Shown here: positions 23,232 to 33,697 of the stretch, in pieces
Layout: every line of letters begins with the position of its first letter
Numbering within the stretch: the first letter of the stretch is position 1
NCBI GenBank assembly: GCA_019426215.1
Contig: CM033395.1
Coordinates: 16,606,569-16,670,568 of the forward strand
Direction of reading: 5' to 3'
From: Buddleja alternifolia
Taxonomy: Eukaryota; Streptophyta; Magnoliopsida; Lamiales; Scrophulariaceae
Length of the DNA stretch: 64,000 bases
Made by a program: the position numbers and the translations under genes
Notes under the pieces: model-generated
Seen by the model: the letters and a program-made list of their open reading frames with translations, nothing else
The model's database searches: none
Told to the model about the DNA's origin: nothing

Positions 23232-25715
23232 ATGTCCATTGTTGATGATTACTCAAGAAAGATTTGGGTTATAATTCTTAAACAAAAGAGTGGGGCATTT
23301 AAAAAGTTTAAAGAATGGAAAATCATGGTAGAAAATCAAACTGGTAGAAAAGTCAAGAGATTAAGGACTGATAATGGCTTAGAGTTTTGTTCAAAAGATT
23401 TTGATGAATTCTATAAAAGTGAGGGCATTGCAAGGCATAAAACAGTAGCTGGAACACCTCAACAAAATGGTTTAGCAGAGAGGTTTAATAGAACACTTTT
23501 GGAAAGAACAAGGTGTATGTTGATTAGTGCTAAACTACCAAAGGTTTTCTGGGCTGAAGTTGTTACAACTGCAGTATATTTGATAAATAGATGTCCCTCA
23601 ACAGCTCTAAAAATGAAAACACCTGAAGAAATCTGGACAGGACATCCTCCTAACCTTAGTAATCTGAAAGTGTTTGGATGTATTGCATATGCTCATGTGA
23701 AACAGGACAAACTTGAATCCAAGACATTGAAATGTATTTTCTTGGGATATCCAGTAGGAGTTAAAGGGTATAGATTGCGGTGTTTAGAGCCTGGTTTACA
23801 GAAGTGTATCATCAGTAGAGATGTGATCTTCAATGAACACATGATGGGAAGTTTAAGCAATATGAAGGATTCAACTCAGAATAATAATAATTCTAAGGAA
23901 AATTTGAAGACTCAGAAATTACAGATTGAGATGGAGCATTCTGTAGATGATAACATTGAAGTAGAAAATGAATCAAGGGATCATGACTTGAATGAAGAAA
24001 GTTCAGAGCTTAGAGATGATCAAACAGATCTGAATAACTATCACTTAACAAGAGATAGACAAAAGAGACTTGTAAAAGCTCCAACAAGGTATGGGTATGC
24101 AGATGTGATAGCATTTGCTTTTACTACTGCAGAAGATATTGATTCAGTAGAACCAAGTACTTTTGCTGAAGTTATGGCTAGTAAAGAAAAGAATAAATGG
24201 TTGCTGGCCATGGAAGAAGAAATGAAATCACTGCATAGTAACAACACTTGGAAGCTAGTTAAAAGGCCTAAAAATCAAAAGATTGTAAGCTGCAAATGGG
24301 TGTTCAAAAGAAAGCAAGAAGGTGCTAAAGGTATGAGATACAAAGCAAGGCTTGTTGCAAGAGGATTTACACAAAGAGAAGGAATTGATTATAATGAAGT
24401 TTTCTCACCAGTGGTAAAACATAGATCCATCAGACTTGTTTTGGCACTAGTTGCTCAACATGATATGGAGTTAGAGCAACTAGATGTGAAAACATCCTTT
24501 CTGTATGGAGAACTTGAAGAGAAGATATTCATGAGTCAACCTGATGGTTTTCAAGAAAAAGGAAGAGAAAAAGATGTATGTCTCTTGCAGAGATCATTAT
24601 ATGGTCTGAAACAATCACCTAGGCAATGGAACAAGAGGTTTGATCATTTTATGATGAAGCTTGAGTTTTTCAGAAGTAAGTTTGATTCATGTGTGTACTT
24701 CAAGAAGTGTTACAATAAAAATTTAATATATCTACTGCTGTATGTAGATGATATCCTAATAGCTTGTAAAGATCATGATGAGATTAACAAGTTGAAATCT
24801 ACTTTGAAAGAAGAATTTGAAATGAAGGACTTAGGTCCTGCAAGCAGAATTCTGGGAATGGATATAAAAAGAAATAGACTTAATGGAAAGCTGTACTTAA
24901 ACCAAAAGGATTACTTGGTTAAAGTGTTGAATAAGTTTGGTTTGGGAGAAGGAAAGACTGTTCTTACTCCTTTTAGTGCACAATTTAAGTTGAGTAATAC
25001 TAGTGATTCCATGACTGAAGAAGAAATTGAGTATATGGCTAAGATTCCATATGCTAATATAGTGGGATCCATTATGTATGCCATGGTTTGTACCAGGCCA
25101 GATTTGTCTTATGTTGTTAGTATGGTGAGCAGGTTCATGGCAAATCCTTGTAAAGAGCATTGGCATGCTTTGAAATGGATACTTAAATACATAAAAGGTT
25201 CCATTGATAAAGGGTTGGTGTTTGAAAGCAGTAAAGATAATTCTGATCATGATGGCAATGCCAAAGGTTTTGTGGACTTAGATTTTGCAGGATGTATGGA
25301 TACTAGAAAATCCTTGACTGGTTTTGTATTCACAGCAAATGGAACTGCAATTAGTTGGAAAGCTAGTCTTCAGAAAGTGGTGGCATTGTCTACAACAGAA
25401 GCTGAATATATTGCATTAACAGAAGCAATTAAGGAGGCTTTATGGTTGAATGGTTTCATAAAACAGCTGAAGTTTCAACAGGAGAAGGTTGTGGTCCTTT
25501 GTGATAACCAAGGGGCAGTCCAGCTGTCTAAAAATAATATGTACCATGAGAGAACTAAACACATTGATGTTAAACTTCATTTCATCAGAGAAGTAATAAC
25601 ATCAGATTCTGTGTTAGTGAAGAAGGTACACACTGAAGAGAATCCAGCTGATATGGTCACCAAACCTCTTCCAAGCAGAAAGTTGCAATTCTGCTTGGAG
25701 TTAATTCATGTCTAG
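23232..25715 (+). CDS. Copia integrase core, reverse transcriptase and RNase H (intact frame)
   Basis: 827 codons without a break. The integrase core has VDDYSRKIW (D5/D6), RTDNGLEF (D47) and PQQNGLAERFNRT (E83), which gives the D-35-E spacing. A GKGYRLR-like integrase C-terminal region follows. RT begins near residue 310 (W-rich NNTWKLV, then QLDVKTSFLYGELEE) and has YVDDILIAC near residue 505. RNase H includes ISWKASLQKVVALST, EAEYIAL and LCDNQGAVQLSKN. The end VTKPLPSRKLQF is the usual copia pol end. The ATG at 23232 is simply the first Met after the last stop; the natural protein begins in gag. If translated alone it would lack gag and protease. Confidence 0.93.
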   Translation: MSIVDDYSRKIWVIILKQKSGAFKKFKEWKIMVENQTGRKVKRLRTDNGLEFCSKDFDEFYKSEGIARHKTVAGTPQQNGLAERFNRTLLERTRCMLISAKLPKVFWAEVVTTAVYLINRCPSTALKMKTPEEIWTGHPPNLSNLKVFGCIAYAHVKQDKLESKTLKCIFLGYPVGVKGYRLRCLEPGLQKCIISRDVIFNEHMMGSLSNMKDSTQNNNNSKENLKTQKLQIEMEHSVDDNIEVENESRDHDLNEESSELRDDQTDLNNYHLTRDRQKRLVKAPTRYGYADVIAFAFTTAEDIDSVEPSTFAEVMASKEKNKWLLAMEEEMKSLHSNNTWKLVKRPKNQKIVSCKWVFKRKQEGAKGMRYKARLVARGFTQREGIDYNEVFSPVVKHRSIRLVLALVAQHDMELEQLDVKTSFLYGELEEKIFMSQPDGFQEKGREKDVCLLQRSLYGLKQSPRQWNKRFDHFMMKLEFFRSKFDSCVYFKKCYNKNLIYLLLYVDDILIACKDHDEINKLKSTLKEEFEMKDLGPASRILGMDIKRNRLNGKLYLNQKDYLVKVLNKFGLGEGKTVLTPFSAQFKLSNTSDSMTEEEIEYMAKIPYANIVGSIMYAMVCTRPDLSYVVSMVSRFMANPCKEHWHALKWILKYIKGSIDKGLVFESSKDNSDHDGNAKGFVDLDFAGCMDTRKSLTGFVFTANGTAISWKASLQKVVALSTTEAEYIALTEAIKEALWLNGFIKQLKFQQEKVVVLCDNQGAVQLSKNNMYHERTKHIDVKLHFIREVITSDSVLVKKVHTEENPADMVTKPLPSRKLQFCLELIHV

Positions 25716-25774
25716 AATTGTTAGCCTTGTCATCAAGGCTGTTACGTGCACACTCTTGAGCTATATATATAACT

Positions 25775-25787
25775 AAAGGTGGAGATT
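25775..25787 (+). promoter_or_regulatory. Polypurine tract of the young copia element
   Basis: AAAGGTGGAGATTT immediately precedes the TGTGGAGCC start of the 3' LTR. Confidence 0.8.
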
Positions 25788-26238
25788 TGTGGAGCCAAAA
25801 GTTAGTTATATATCCAGCTGGCAAAGCACTGTTTGGCAGAAGGGAAGAAGTGGTAGTTAGTTACATCTGTGAAGGCTTGTGAAATTGTGTTAGTTGTAAC
25901 CGTTTTTTGTAAGCTGGAAACTATCACAGCATATTATATATGTATAGCATTAGATGTTAATTACACTTGTACTTGCTGAATGTAAAGGAGAGATTAGAGA
26001 GCTTAGTAGTGATTTGTACTAGTTCTTGAGAGTAAAATCTTCTTTGTAAACATTCAAACTATTCTGCAGAATAAAAGAGTGTGAGAGTGTTGCAGCCGAG
26101 GACGTAGATCAAACTCATTGTTTGATTGAACCTCGTTAAATTCCTTGGTGTTTTCTTTTATTCAGAAACTCCATAGATTCATATTTGTGTTTGATTGATT
26201 CAATTCTAATTCAGTAGTTCTTAGTCTGATTCACAACA
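25788..26238 (+). repeat. 3' LTR of the young copia element
   Basis: 451 bp, opening TGTGGAGCC and closing GATTCACAACA, followed by the TATAC target duplication at 26239-26243. Confidence 0.93.
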
Positions 26239-26299
26239 TATACTTATTGCAAGCAAAGAGGTCTAGAATTTTTTTTTTAAGCAACACAAAAGGACAAAA

Positions 26300-26967
26300 T
26301 GAAAGTGCATACTCATGATATTGGAAGAGGATGTTAACCATTAGAACAAAATTCTTAGATGCTGTTGACTTGGTGCACAACAAATGGAAGGGGGTTAAGT
26401 TTTCTATTCATAATGCGTATGAACATATGGTGGAACACTGTGATGAAGTGTTATGGAAGAAACTTGTGTGGGGTAAAGGCATAGATTTGTGTTGTGGCTA
26501 GTGATTCAAAATAGACTTAAAACGCGGGATAGGTTAAGCAAATTAATGGATGGATGTTGTTGGCGATGCATGCTTGTTGTGTACAGATACATTAGAACCA
26601 AGGGATCATATTTTTTTCCAATGCGAGTTTACTAGAGCAATTTCTGGAACAATGTTGAGTGTGGATTGGGATTACCTACAAGAAAAGCACTTGACAGGAT
26701 ATTCTTAATAATCAACAAAGGGAAAACACAATTAATTAGCTGTTTGAAGAGGAGCATTTTTGCAGCCACTGTTTACTACATATAGCTAGAAAGGAATATG
26801 AGATTATTTGAGTCGGGTAGGAATACTGTTCAAGAGGTTGTTGATAGGATATGGAATGTAGTTTCCTGTAAACTTGAATGTTTGTCATAGCCCAAGGGAT
26901 GCCTGGTGCATATTGTACAGTTTTAGAGTATTAATATAATTACACTTACTTTCTCAGGAAAAAAAAA
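26300..26967 (+). pseudogene. LINE (L1-type) 3' remnant with zf-RVT domain
   Basis: Broken plus-strand frames read KFSIHNAYEHMVE, WKKLVWGKG, WLVIQNRLKTRDRLSKLMDG, a Cys-containing WRCMLVV segment, FFPMRV, and AATVYYI-LERNMRLFE. These match the order of the zinc-binding RVT-associated domain at the C-terminus of plant L1 LINE ORF2. The segment ends at a run of A (about 26958-26967), as expected of a target-primed insertion. Nothing 5' of the domain survives, so it is a typical 5'-truncated LINE. Several stops and frame changes are present. Confidence 0.7.
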
Positions 26968-27358
26968 ATAGTGCACGCGTGATAGATATCTTTAGATTAC
27001 ATTGAGTATCCTTTAGAAGTCCATATTATTTGATAAACATATGCTTTTTGGGGTAAACTGTTAAAAGAATCGTGGAAGATAATGTGAAAGAAAACTTGGA
27101 GTTTTATTTTTATTTTAGGGGTAACATTGTACCTTTAATAAAAAACTAATTGAATATAAATTCTTTTTGCAAACACTCTCGTGCAACTTTTTCCCATTTT
27201 CAACTTGTGTTTCCATACACCCACTTCTGCTTGTTACCTAATTTTGCTTATTTTTAATTTATAATCACTTCTACATGAGCATAAGCAGTCTTGTTTGCAA
27301 ATAATTCAATAGACCGTAAAAGAAAGAAAAGCGAGTTGGAAACCTTATTAATAATGTA
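26968..27358. other. AT-rich intergenic DNA, no gene seen
   Basis: A GCAAACA / TGTTTGC pair about 120 bp apart (near 27165-27300) recalls the termini of the MITE at 20052, but the copy is too degraded to call. Confidence 0.3.
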
Positions 27359-27781
27359 CTACGAGAATGCTATAAAATAGACTAAAATTATTTTAAACAT
27401 AAGGTTAAATCTATTCGAAAATATCCAAAGTGCAGGAAACCCAGAAAAGTTAATCCGATCCATCAGATCAAAATCCCAATAGTAAATGTATTGTAAACTA
27501 TACAAATAAAAGAAACACAAAAAATTGAACAGCCCAAATAAAGAAAAAGCTACAATTAAGGAAACTTTATAAGTTTCTGGGAATCTATGAACAGAAAACA
27601 AACCGATGATAATAAGGAAACTAATAAACTTCAAAGAATCAGATATTCTAAAGATAGAAACACCACATACTAACAGATACATATATATATATATATATCT
27701 TCAAGAATGTAGTCAAGAAATTCAAGTAAACTTGATCATGTAGACACACTCGGATTAACATGATGATCAAACAAATCCCAA

Positions 27782-28294
27782 TTAGTATTCGGAAGCAAGA
27801 GACCATCTCCCTTTCTTCCAATCTTGATGCAATCTCAGCTTACTTGGATGATAAGCGATCTCAACCCCGAAATACTCAAAGTACACACAATACTTCCCTT
27901 GGTTAACATCCATTCCGGTAACTCTTCCGACCCACCACCCGTCGTTGTCGAAAGCATCCACCACGTCACCGTAGAAATACCGAATCTCCGGTTGCCCAAG
28001 TGGCGGAGGCGCAGGCCGTACCTCGTCTGCGGTGACAATCTCTCTCAGCGGTGCGGTCAAATCATCATCTTCAACGAGATTTTTGTACTCCACGACGTAT
28101 TGGTTGTTTCTTGTAATCTTTGCTACCACCGTCGCTTCGTAGTAGGAGCCAAGAAAGCCTTCTTCTTTACTGGATACTTCGATCGAGTCTCCTGCCTCAA
28201 ACGCCATTAATGGTGTAATTAGTCGTCGTTTGCATGGTGGTGAAGAAGACGAAATTGGTTTGAAGATTTTGGGTTTTGGTGAGAGGGGTCCCAT
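27782..28294 (-). CDS. Agenet-domain (plant Tudor-like) protein, paralogue A
   Basis: 170 aa in one exon. Two agenet repeats are visible: about residues 31-95 (GDSIEVSSKEEGFLGSYYEATVV, then VEYKNLV, then VTADEVRPAPP) and 100-170 (YFYGDVVDAFDNDGWWVGRV, then VYFEYFG, then HPSKLRLHQDWKKGRW). Agenet proteins are Tudor-like readers or adaptors, often chromatin-linked; the target here is unknown. The first ATG (28294) adds about 29 residues before MAFEAGDSIEV. I keep it because the paralogue conserves this leader with only codon-sized indels. The family often has more agenet pairs, so this is a short member. Its promoter and flanks are duplicated with the 32365 gene. Confidence 0.88.
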   Translation of the reverse strand: MGPLSPKPKIFKPISSSSPPCKRRLITPLMAFEAGDSIEVSSKEEGFLGSYYEATVVAKITRNNQYVVEYKNLVEDDDLTAPLREIVTADEVRPAPPPLGQPEIRYFYGDVVDAFDNDGWWVGRVTGMDVNQGKYCVYFEYFGVEIAYHPSKLRLHQDWKKGRWSLASEY

Positions 28295-28392
28295 GCTGAT
28301 CGTTTTTTTTTTTCTTTTTTCTGTTAGAACGTACGTAATTGGAGGAGTAGAATTGACTTAATTATATTATACACGTACGTATGGGAGAGTTG

Positions 28393-28401
28393 TATTTATA
28401 G
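28393..28401 (-). promoter_or_regulatory. TATA box of agenet gene A
   Basis: CTATAAATA on the minus strand, about 100 bp upstream of the ATG, followed by ACAACTCTCCCAT, which is conserved in paralogue B. It is the best core-promoter candidate. Confidence 0.6.
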
Positions 28402-29311
28402 ATGTAGGGGTTAATTAGGAAAGGAAACCCTTAATTAATTAGTTTGATTACCCTAGATCCTAGTGGATTCCTATTGCAACATGTTTTAGATCTCTAAGTA
28501 TTAATTACAAATACGGGATTAGTTGGAAATTACAACTATATATGGAATTAATTACTATTTTTGTGATGGTGTACACATTTATAAATCCAAGTGGAATCCT
28601 ATTAATTCCAACTATGTCATCAATTTTTTTAAATATTGCAGGGTACGTAAGTCCCTAAGGTCGCTGAATAAAAAAATTGAAAAATGTTTTGGCGTCAGGA
28701 ATTGGTGCCAAAGAGATTGTTTTGTATTGAGAAACATAAAAATGTTGGACAAAATTTGGTTAAACTTAATGTATGGCTTCAAATGTGATAATTATTAACG
28801 TTTGGCTTAAGTTTGATAATTAATTATTAAAGTTTGCCGTAAATTTGTAATGATATAAGTAGATTTCCCAGGGTGGATACGAGTCTAAAAAATGTGAAAA
28901 GGGTGCTATCAAAGTGGTGGTATATACTGTCATTATTAAAATTAAAAATCAAAGTAAGTCATTTGAAAGAATATGAGAATGTGCAAAGCAAAATACAGCA
29001 CATCACATATCGAGAGTACTTCTATGTCCGATCGAGCCTCATCGTTCGAGTGTATATATTGATGTCTATCTCTTTCACATAAATATGTGTAGGGACCATA
29101 AACAATACAAATTATTGTGTGAGAAAGATAAACACTAAGACCATTAAATTTAATTAACTTAAATTTCCCCCCAGATGTTGGGACAGCATACTAGGCCTTT
29201 GATTGCTAATTTTACTTGGAAACTGAGGTGAACCGGTGGTTTGACTGGGTTTTTATGGTGGGTTGAATCGATTTTTTGTTATGGGGGTATATTTTTTGGT
29301 AGAGTGGTATC
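28402..29311. other. Intergenic DNA upstream of agenet gene A
   Basis: Part of the duplicated block. Short open frames at 28523-28798 and 28873-29082 have no recognisable domain and are not conserved as frames in copy B, so they are not called genes. Confidence 0.5.
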
Positions 29312-29936
29312 CATGGTCTTAAATTTCTTCCGAAATTTCTGATTTTCGGAGGTCCCGAATGAAATCCCATTTTCAATCTAATTTTGCAAAATATCTATCG
29401 AAATTTCGGTCGAAACCTGAAATTTCTCGAAATTTAAAAATAATGTTAAATTATTTGGCAAAATATCCATCAAAATTTTGACCAAAACCCAAAAATCTTT
29501 GAAATTTAAAATAATATTTAATTCTTTTATATTTTTAAATATTTTAGCTTTAAAAGTAAAGTTTAAAATCGGTCCACACTTACCAACCTTTCACCCCACC
29601 ACGTACGTGTCTATTTCTATCCAAATCCCCCCTCCCCCAAAAAAAAAATGTTGTATTCTTTTTCTACCAAATCATATTTCATTCATATTTTTAGCAGCAA
29701 GTTTTAGTCATATAATTTAACAAAATTTACTATACATATATTATAAATGGGATATTATTAATGTATAATTATGATACTTAAATTTATCCAAAATTTTATT
29801 GTAAATTCTCAACTATTTCTATAAATTTTCATAATTTCTTTAAAATCAAAATTTCAGATATTCTAGAAATTTCCATCAGAATTTCTGTAAATTTACTGTC
29901 TCAATATCTACATCAATACCGATATTTTAGACCTGG
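29312..29936. mobile_element. hAT-like MITE in copy A of the duplication
   Basis: 625 bp, bounded by a perfect 8-bp direct repeat GTGGTATC (29304-29311 and 29937-29944). Ends are CATGGTCTTAAAT at the left and ATTTTAGACCTGG at the right, an imperfect inverted pair. The interior is packed with GAAATTTC-type words in both orientations, a common feature of subterminal repeats. It is absent from copy B, so it inserted after the duplication or was lost from B. Confidence 0.7.
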
Positions 29937-29944
29937 GTGGTATC

Positions 29945-30393
29945 TGCTGAGCTGTGGGTATAATAGCAAAGCGTAGGGTGAGAATCTACCACTTCTTCAG
30001 TATCCCCACCCTTTTTTTTATTCAATTTACATTTCTTAGTTGAAAATGTTGGAAGTCACTGTATATCATTTCATACAATTAAACTTGGCAATGCGATTTG
30101 AACCTCTGGCGCACCCAAGTTTTATAGAAAAAGCGAGTACAACATGCTTTTGAAATTGGACAATGAGTCACACACGTACGCGCGCCTACCCAACTCAATG
30201 TTGCAGGTTTTGTCTCGGGAGAGCCTCGAACCCTATATATATAATCCGCCACTTTTGGTTTAAAGTTTTTAAATAATAGTGACAGTTTGAAAATGTTAGA
30301 ACCCGCCACTTTCGAATAGGATGACGAGGTTAAGAATTGCAACTCGCCTAACCGGCAATCGGATCTCTAATTATATATGTTCCAAATAGATGA

Positions 30394-30428
<35 letters not shown>

Positions 30429-31989
30429 AAGATTAGCATCAAGCTTCAAAAATTATATATACATGTAAACTCTCTAACAAGAGTGATTTATTTATATTCA
30501 TGTAACACTTTATTTTTTATTTGCGCAAACAAAATAAATACCATGTTTGAACAGTTGTTTTTATTTGATTTGAAGAAAGTTTTTTTTTATAAAGAATATA
30601 TGTTAATGAATTTATATAATAATTTAGTTTTAGTAATATTCGAGAGTTTTCTCTCATTATGATAATATGATATTTATTTAGTAACACCACTTATTCTTTG
30701 TTCCACCTAGCTACTCAATTATAAATAAATCTACACCAGCAAATATGTTTCTTGATTTCATAAGTATTATACCTCAAAAATCTGTCGACCCGCCTGATAT
30801 CTTCAACCCGAACCGCTCGATATAAAAAGATAATTATGCGATTTCAATTTGATATTTTATCAACACGCACATGTTAGTTCAGGTTGAATTTTTTTATAAA
30901 TTTGCCTGACCCGACAACGTATATATATCCCTACCACTTAATGTGTTACTCTTACAAGCAATACACCAAAATAAGGAAATTGTTATTGGCACTCCTAAAA
31001 TTGATAATTGCCCTCCAGATATGTCCTTCATTGCATTATTTATGTTCTTCAAATGTGAGTTGTCTCATTTCCACCTCTCCATCTTTGTTATACAGAAAGA
31101 GAAATTCGTGAGATATATTGCAAATTATTTCGAGGCACCTCTTTAGATAATTTTATAACTTCAACGAAATTCCGATGAATTAAATAGGAAACTCCCTTAG
31201 ATTTCCAACCACGTGCCAGTTGCCTGCAAATCCAATATATTACATGAGAAAATTTTATTAATTTTAAAATTATGAGATAATTATAATCATTTCTCTTCTT
31301 GATGTGTCAAGTTTCTACTTCACATATGAAATCCAGTCTCTATTAGGCCAAAAAAGTAAAATAGAACAAGAATTAATTAAGAATTTTGAATTTATGGTAT
31401 GTATGTATTTAATAATTTATTTATTTTTTGGTATTTGAGTTGATATAAAAAAAATAGATGAAATAGAATTGAATGGTGTTGAATTCTAACTGCTGAGTTT
31501 ATAATCCATATGAGATTTTTTTTTAAATAAAAAACAGATTATATTTTACAAATTTGTGAATAAAAATATGATTTGAAAATTTATCCAAAATTAAAAGAAA
31601 ATGATCTATTATATTTTAACATTCTCAACTAACTATTTCTAATTAACAATATAGCTATATACTTCTTAAACTATACTACATGAAAATGTATAATAAGTTA
31701 ATAGGAGAAAACGAATCAATGTTATGCTAAAGTTGCAATATTGTCTAGTGTGTTCAAACTTTAAAATGTGAAGATAAACCTTAGAAAAGGAAGAATAAAC
31801 CAATGAAGGTTATATATATTTGTCTTACGTATTAAGAGAAATTGCTTGTTCAAATAATACATAGTCACTTTAATAATTTGGTTAAAAATAAAATGAATTT
31901 GGAGTGTGATTATCACTTGTGAGAGGGCTCATATCAACTTCCCCGAGTAATTTCTTTTTTGTCCTTGCCAATCAATGTAATCTTAATCT
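29945..31989. other. Intergenic DNA, no gene seen
   Basis: AT-rich, with an (AT)n microsatellite at 30395-30424. Short open frames at 30079-30342 (minus) and 30884-31146 (plus) have no domain or codon pattern that I recognise. 30050-30240 belongs to the duplicated block. CCCGACC-type words near 30785-30930 may be decayed transposon sequence. Confidence 0.5.
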
Positions 31990-32364
31990 ATATTAATCCA
32001 AAAATATTTGAAGTACAGGAAACTTAAAAGGGTAATCATAGTCATCAAATCAAAATTAGTCGAATGAAAGGGTTAAGAATACTATACGAATAAAAGGAAG
32101 AAAATAAAAAGGCAAAAAGCTAACTGCCCAAATAAAGAAATAAGCTAAACATTAAGGAAACAAATCTATGAACTAAAGAAACAAACTGTAAATAAGGAAA
32201 CTAATAAATATCAAATAATGAGATATTCTAAAGATAGCAACATGCACAAGTAACACATTCCATCTCTTTAATTCCTTTAATAGCACCTTAAAGAACAACA
32301 GAAATTCAAGAAAAATTAACAAATCGAATAACTTGAAATTAATACACCATCTGCTTCATATTAA

Positions 32365-32868
32365 TTAGTATTCGGAAGCAAGAGACCACCTTCCCTTCTT
32401 CCAATCTTGGTGCAATCTCAGCTTACTTGGATGATAAGCAATCTTAACCTTAAACAACTCAAAGTACACGTAATACTTTCCTTCGTTAACATCCATCCCC
32501 TTAACCGTTCCAACCCACCACCCCTCGTTGTCAAAAGCATCCACCACGTCACCGTAGAAATATCGAATCGTGGGTTGCCCAAGCGGCGGAGGCGCCGGCC
32601 GTACCTCATCGGCGGAGACAACCTCTCGCAGCGGGGCGGACAAATCATCTTCGACGAGGTTTTTGTACTCCACAACGCACTGGTTATTTCGGGTGATCTT
32701 TGCTACCACCGTAGCTTCGTAGTATGAACCGAAAAAACCATCTTCTTTGCTTGATACTTCTATCGAGTCCCCCACGTAAAATGCCATTAATGGTGTAATT
32801 AGTCGTTTGCATGGTGAAGAAGATGAAATTGGTTTGAAGATTTTGGGTTTTGGTGAGAGGGTTCCCAT
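32365..32868 (-). CDS. Agenet-domain (plant Tudor-like) protein, paralogue B
   Basis: 167 aa, one exon, about 85% identical by eye to the product of 27782-28294, with the same two agenet repeats (GDSIEVSSKEDGFFGSYYEATVV and YFYGDVVDAFDNEGWWVGTV). It lacks three residues relative to A (one P and one R in the N-terminal leader and one D before LSAPLRE), all whole-codon losses. An intact frame with substitutions and only triplet indels argues that both copies have been under coding constraint. The ATG at 32868 is supported by that conserved leader; MAFYVGDS further in is the alternative start. Likely the same molecular role as A; divergence in the second repeat (FKVKIAYHPSK against FGVEIAYHPSK) may matter for ligand choice. 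Confidence 0.88.
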   Translation of the reverse strand: MGTLSPKPKIFKPISSSSPCKRLITPLMAFYVGDSIEVSSKEDGFFGSYYEATVVAKITRNNQCVVEYKNLVEDDLSAPLREVVSADEVRPAPPPLGQPTIRYFYGDVVDAFDNEGWWVGTVKGMDVNEGKYYVYFELFKVKIAYHPSKLRLHQDWKKGRWSLASEY

Positions 32869-32947
32869 GATGAATATAATTGTGTCTGCTGGAATTAACG
32901 TAAAGAGTAGAATGACTTAATTATATTATACACGTATGGGAGAGTTG

Positions 32948-32962
32948 TATTTAATACTTATA
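32948..32962 (-). promoter_or_regulatory. TATA-like element of agenet gene B
   Basis: TATAAGTATTAAATA on the minus strand, aligned with the TATA box of gene A and followed by the same ACAACTCTCCCAT. The core is less canonical than in A. Confidence 0.5.
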
Positions 32963-33277
32963 GAGGAGTGGGAGTGGGGAATTATGTTCTAATAAGGAAA
33001 GGAAACCCTTAATTAGTTTGATTTCCCTAGATCCTATATAGCTACTAGAATCCTATTGCAATCTGCAACAAGATTATGAATGTTTTAGAACCTATGTAAT
33101 AATTCACAATCACGGGATTAATCGGAAACTATAATCATGGGATTAATTAATTGATTAATTACTATTTTTTTGATGGGGTAAACCGTAAAGCATTTGTAAA
33201 CCCGAGTAGAATCCTATTCCGACAAGGTTATCAATTTTTTTGAAATATTACTTAATTAAAAATTCAATAACATGAAT

Positions 33278-33694
33278 CACTGCAACAAAACAAAAAGTAA
33301 TATTTGTGACAAAATTTGAAGTGATAATGTTAAAATTGTCACTGGATATACATAATGATTGACAACAATTTTTGCGTTGTCACAATAACACAAGAATTTT
33401 TAAAAAGTTCAATAAGTGACACATATATAGTGACAACACAAATAGAGTGACAATTAAAATTGTTGTCACTAAGTTATCACAAAAAGTGTCACTAATTGTC
33501 AATAGTGACAACAAACTCCTTGTTATTAGTTATCAAGAGTGACAACTTTTATACAAATCTTGTCACTATTAAATAAATAGAACATATGTTAGTGACAAAA
33601 CAAAAGTTCTTATCACTAAAAATTTATAATTAGTGACAATTTTTGACATTGTCGCTTTAACATTTTGTCACCAATGTCTAATTTCTTTGTAGTG
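33278..33694. mobile_element. CACTA-type MITE in copy B of the duplication
   Basis: 417 bp, starting CACTGCAACAAAAC and ending TTTCTTTGTAGTG, with a 3-bp direct repeat AAT on each side (33275-33277, 33695-33697). CACTA ends and a 3-bp duplication define the superfamily. The interior repeats GTGACAA / TTGTCAC words many times in both orientations, as subterminal transposase-binding repeats do. No coding capacity. Confidence 0.85.
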
Positions 33695-33697
33695 AAT

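Larger units (their letters stand above)
21252..26238 (+). mobile_element. Ty1/copia retrotransposon, Tork-like, relatively young
   Basis: A complete 4987-bp element: LTR 21252-21702, gag-protease region, integrase-RT-RNase H frame, polypurine tract, LTR 25788-26238. It is flanked by a perfect 5-bp duplication TATAC (21247-21251 and 26239-26243). The LTRs differ at about 10 of 451 positions by eye. Gag motifs (FTGSNDFGLWRLKMRALL, MTKSLVNRLHLKQALY) suggest the Tork/Tnt1-like lineage. Two to three frameshifts and two in-frame stops upstream of an intact 827-codon frame make it non-autonomous, though lightly damaged. Confidence 0.95.
27360..30240. repeat. Segmental duplication, copy A
   Basis: Includes the agenet gene and flanks. 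The 3' flank (27420-27700), the promoter and 5' flank (28300-28770), and a distal block near 30050-30200 (TTGGCAATGCGATTTGA) all have counterparts in the same order at 31990-34440. The copies differ by small indels and private transposon insertions. Outer limits are approximate. Confidence 0.7.

Noticed and set aside
27824..28210. 128-codon plus-strand frame over agenet gene A
   Set aside because: It is antisense to a well-supported agenet gene, and the equivalent frame in paralogue B (32407-32727) diverges in its C-terminus. It is a shadow of the conserved coding strand.
30079..30342. 87-codon minus-strand frame
   Set aside because: Lies in the duplicated block, but the counterpart near 34130 has no matching frame; no domain recognised.
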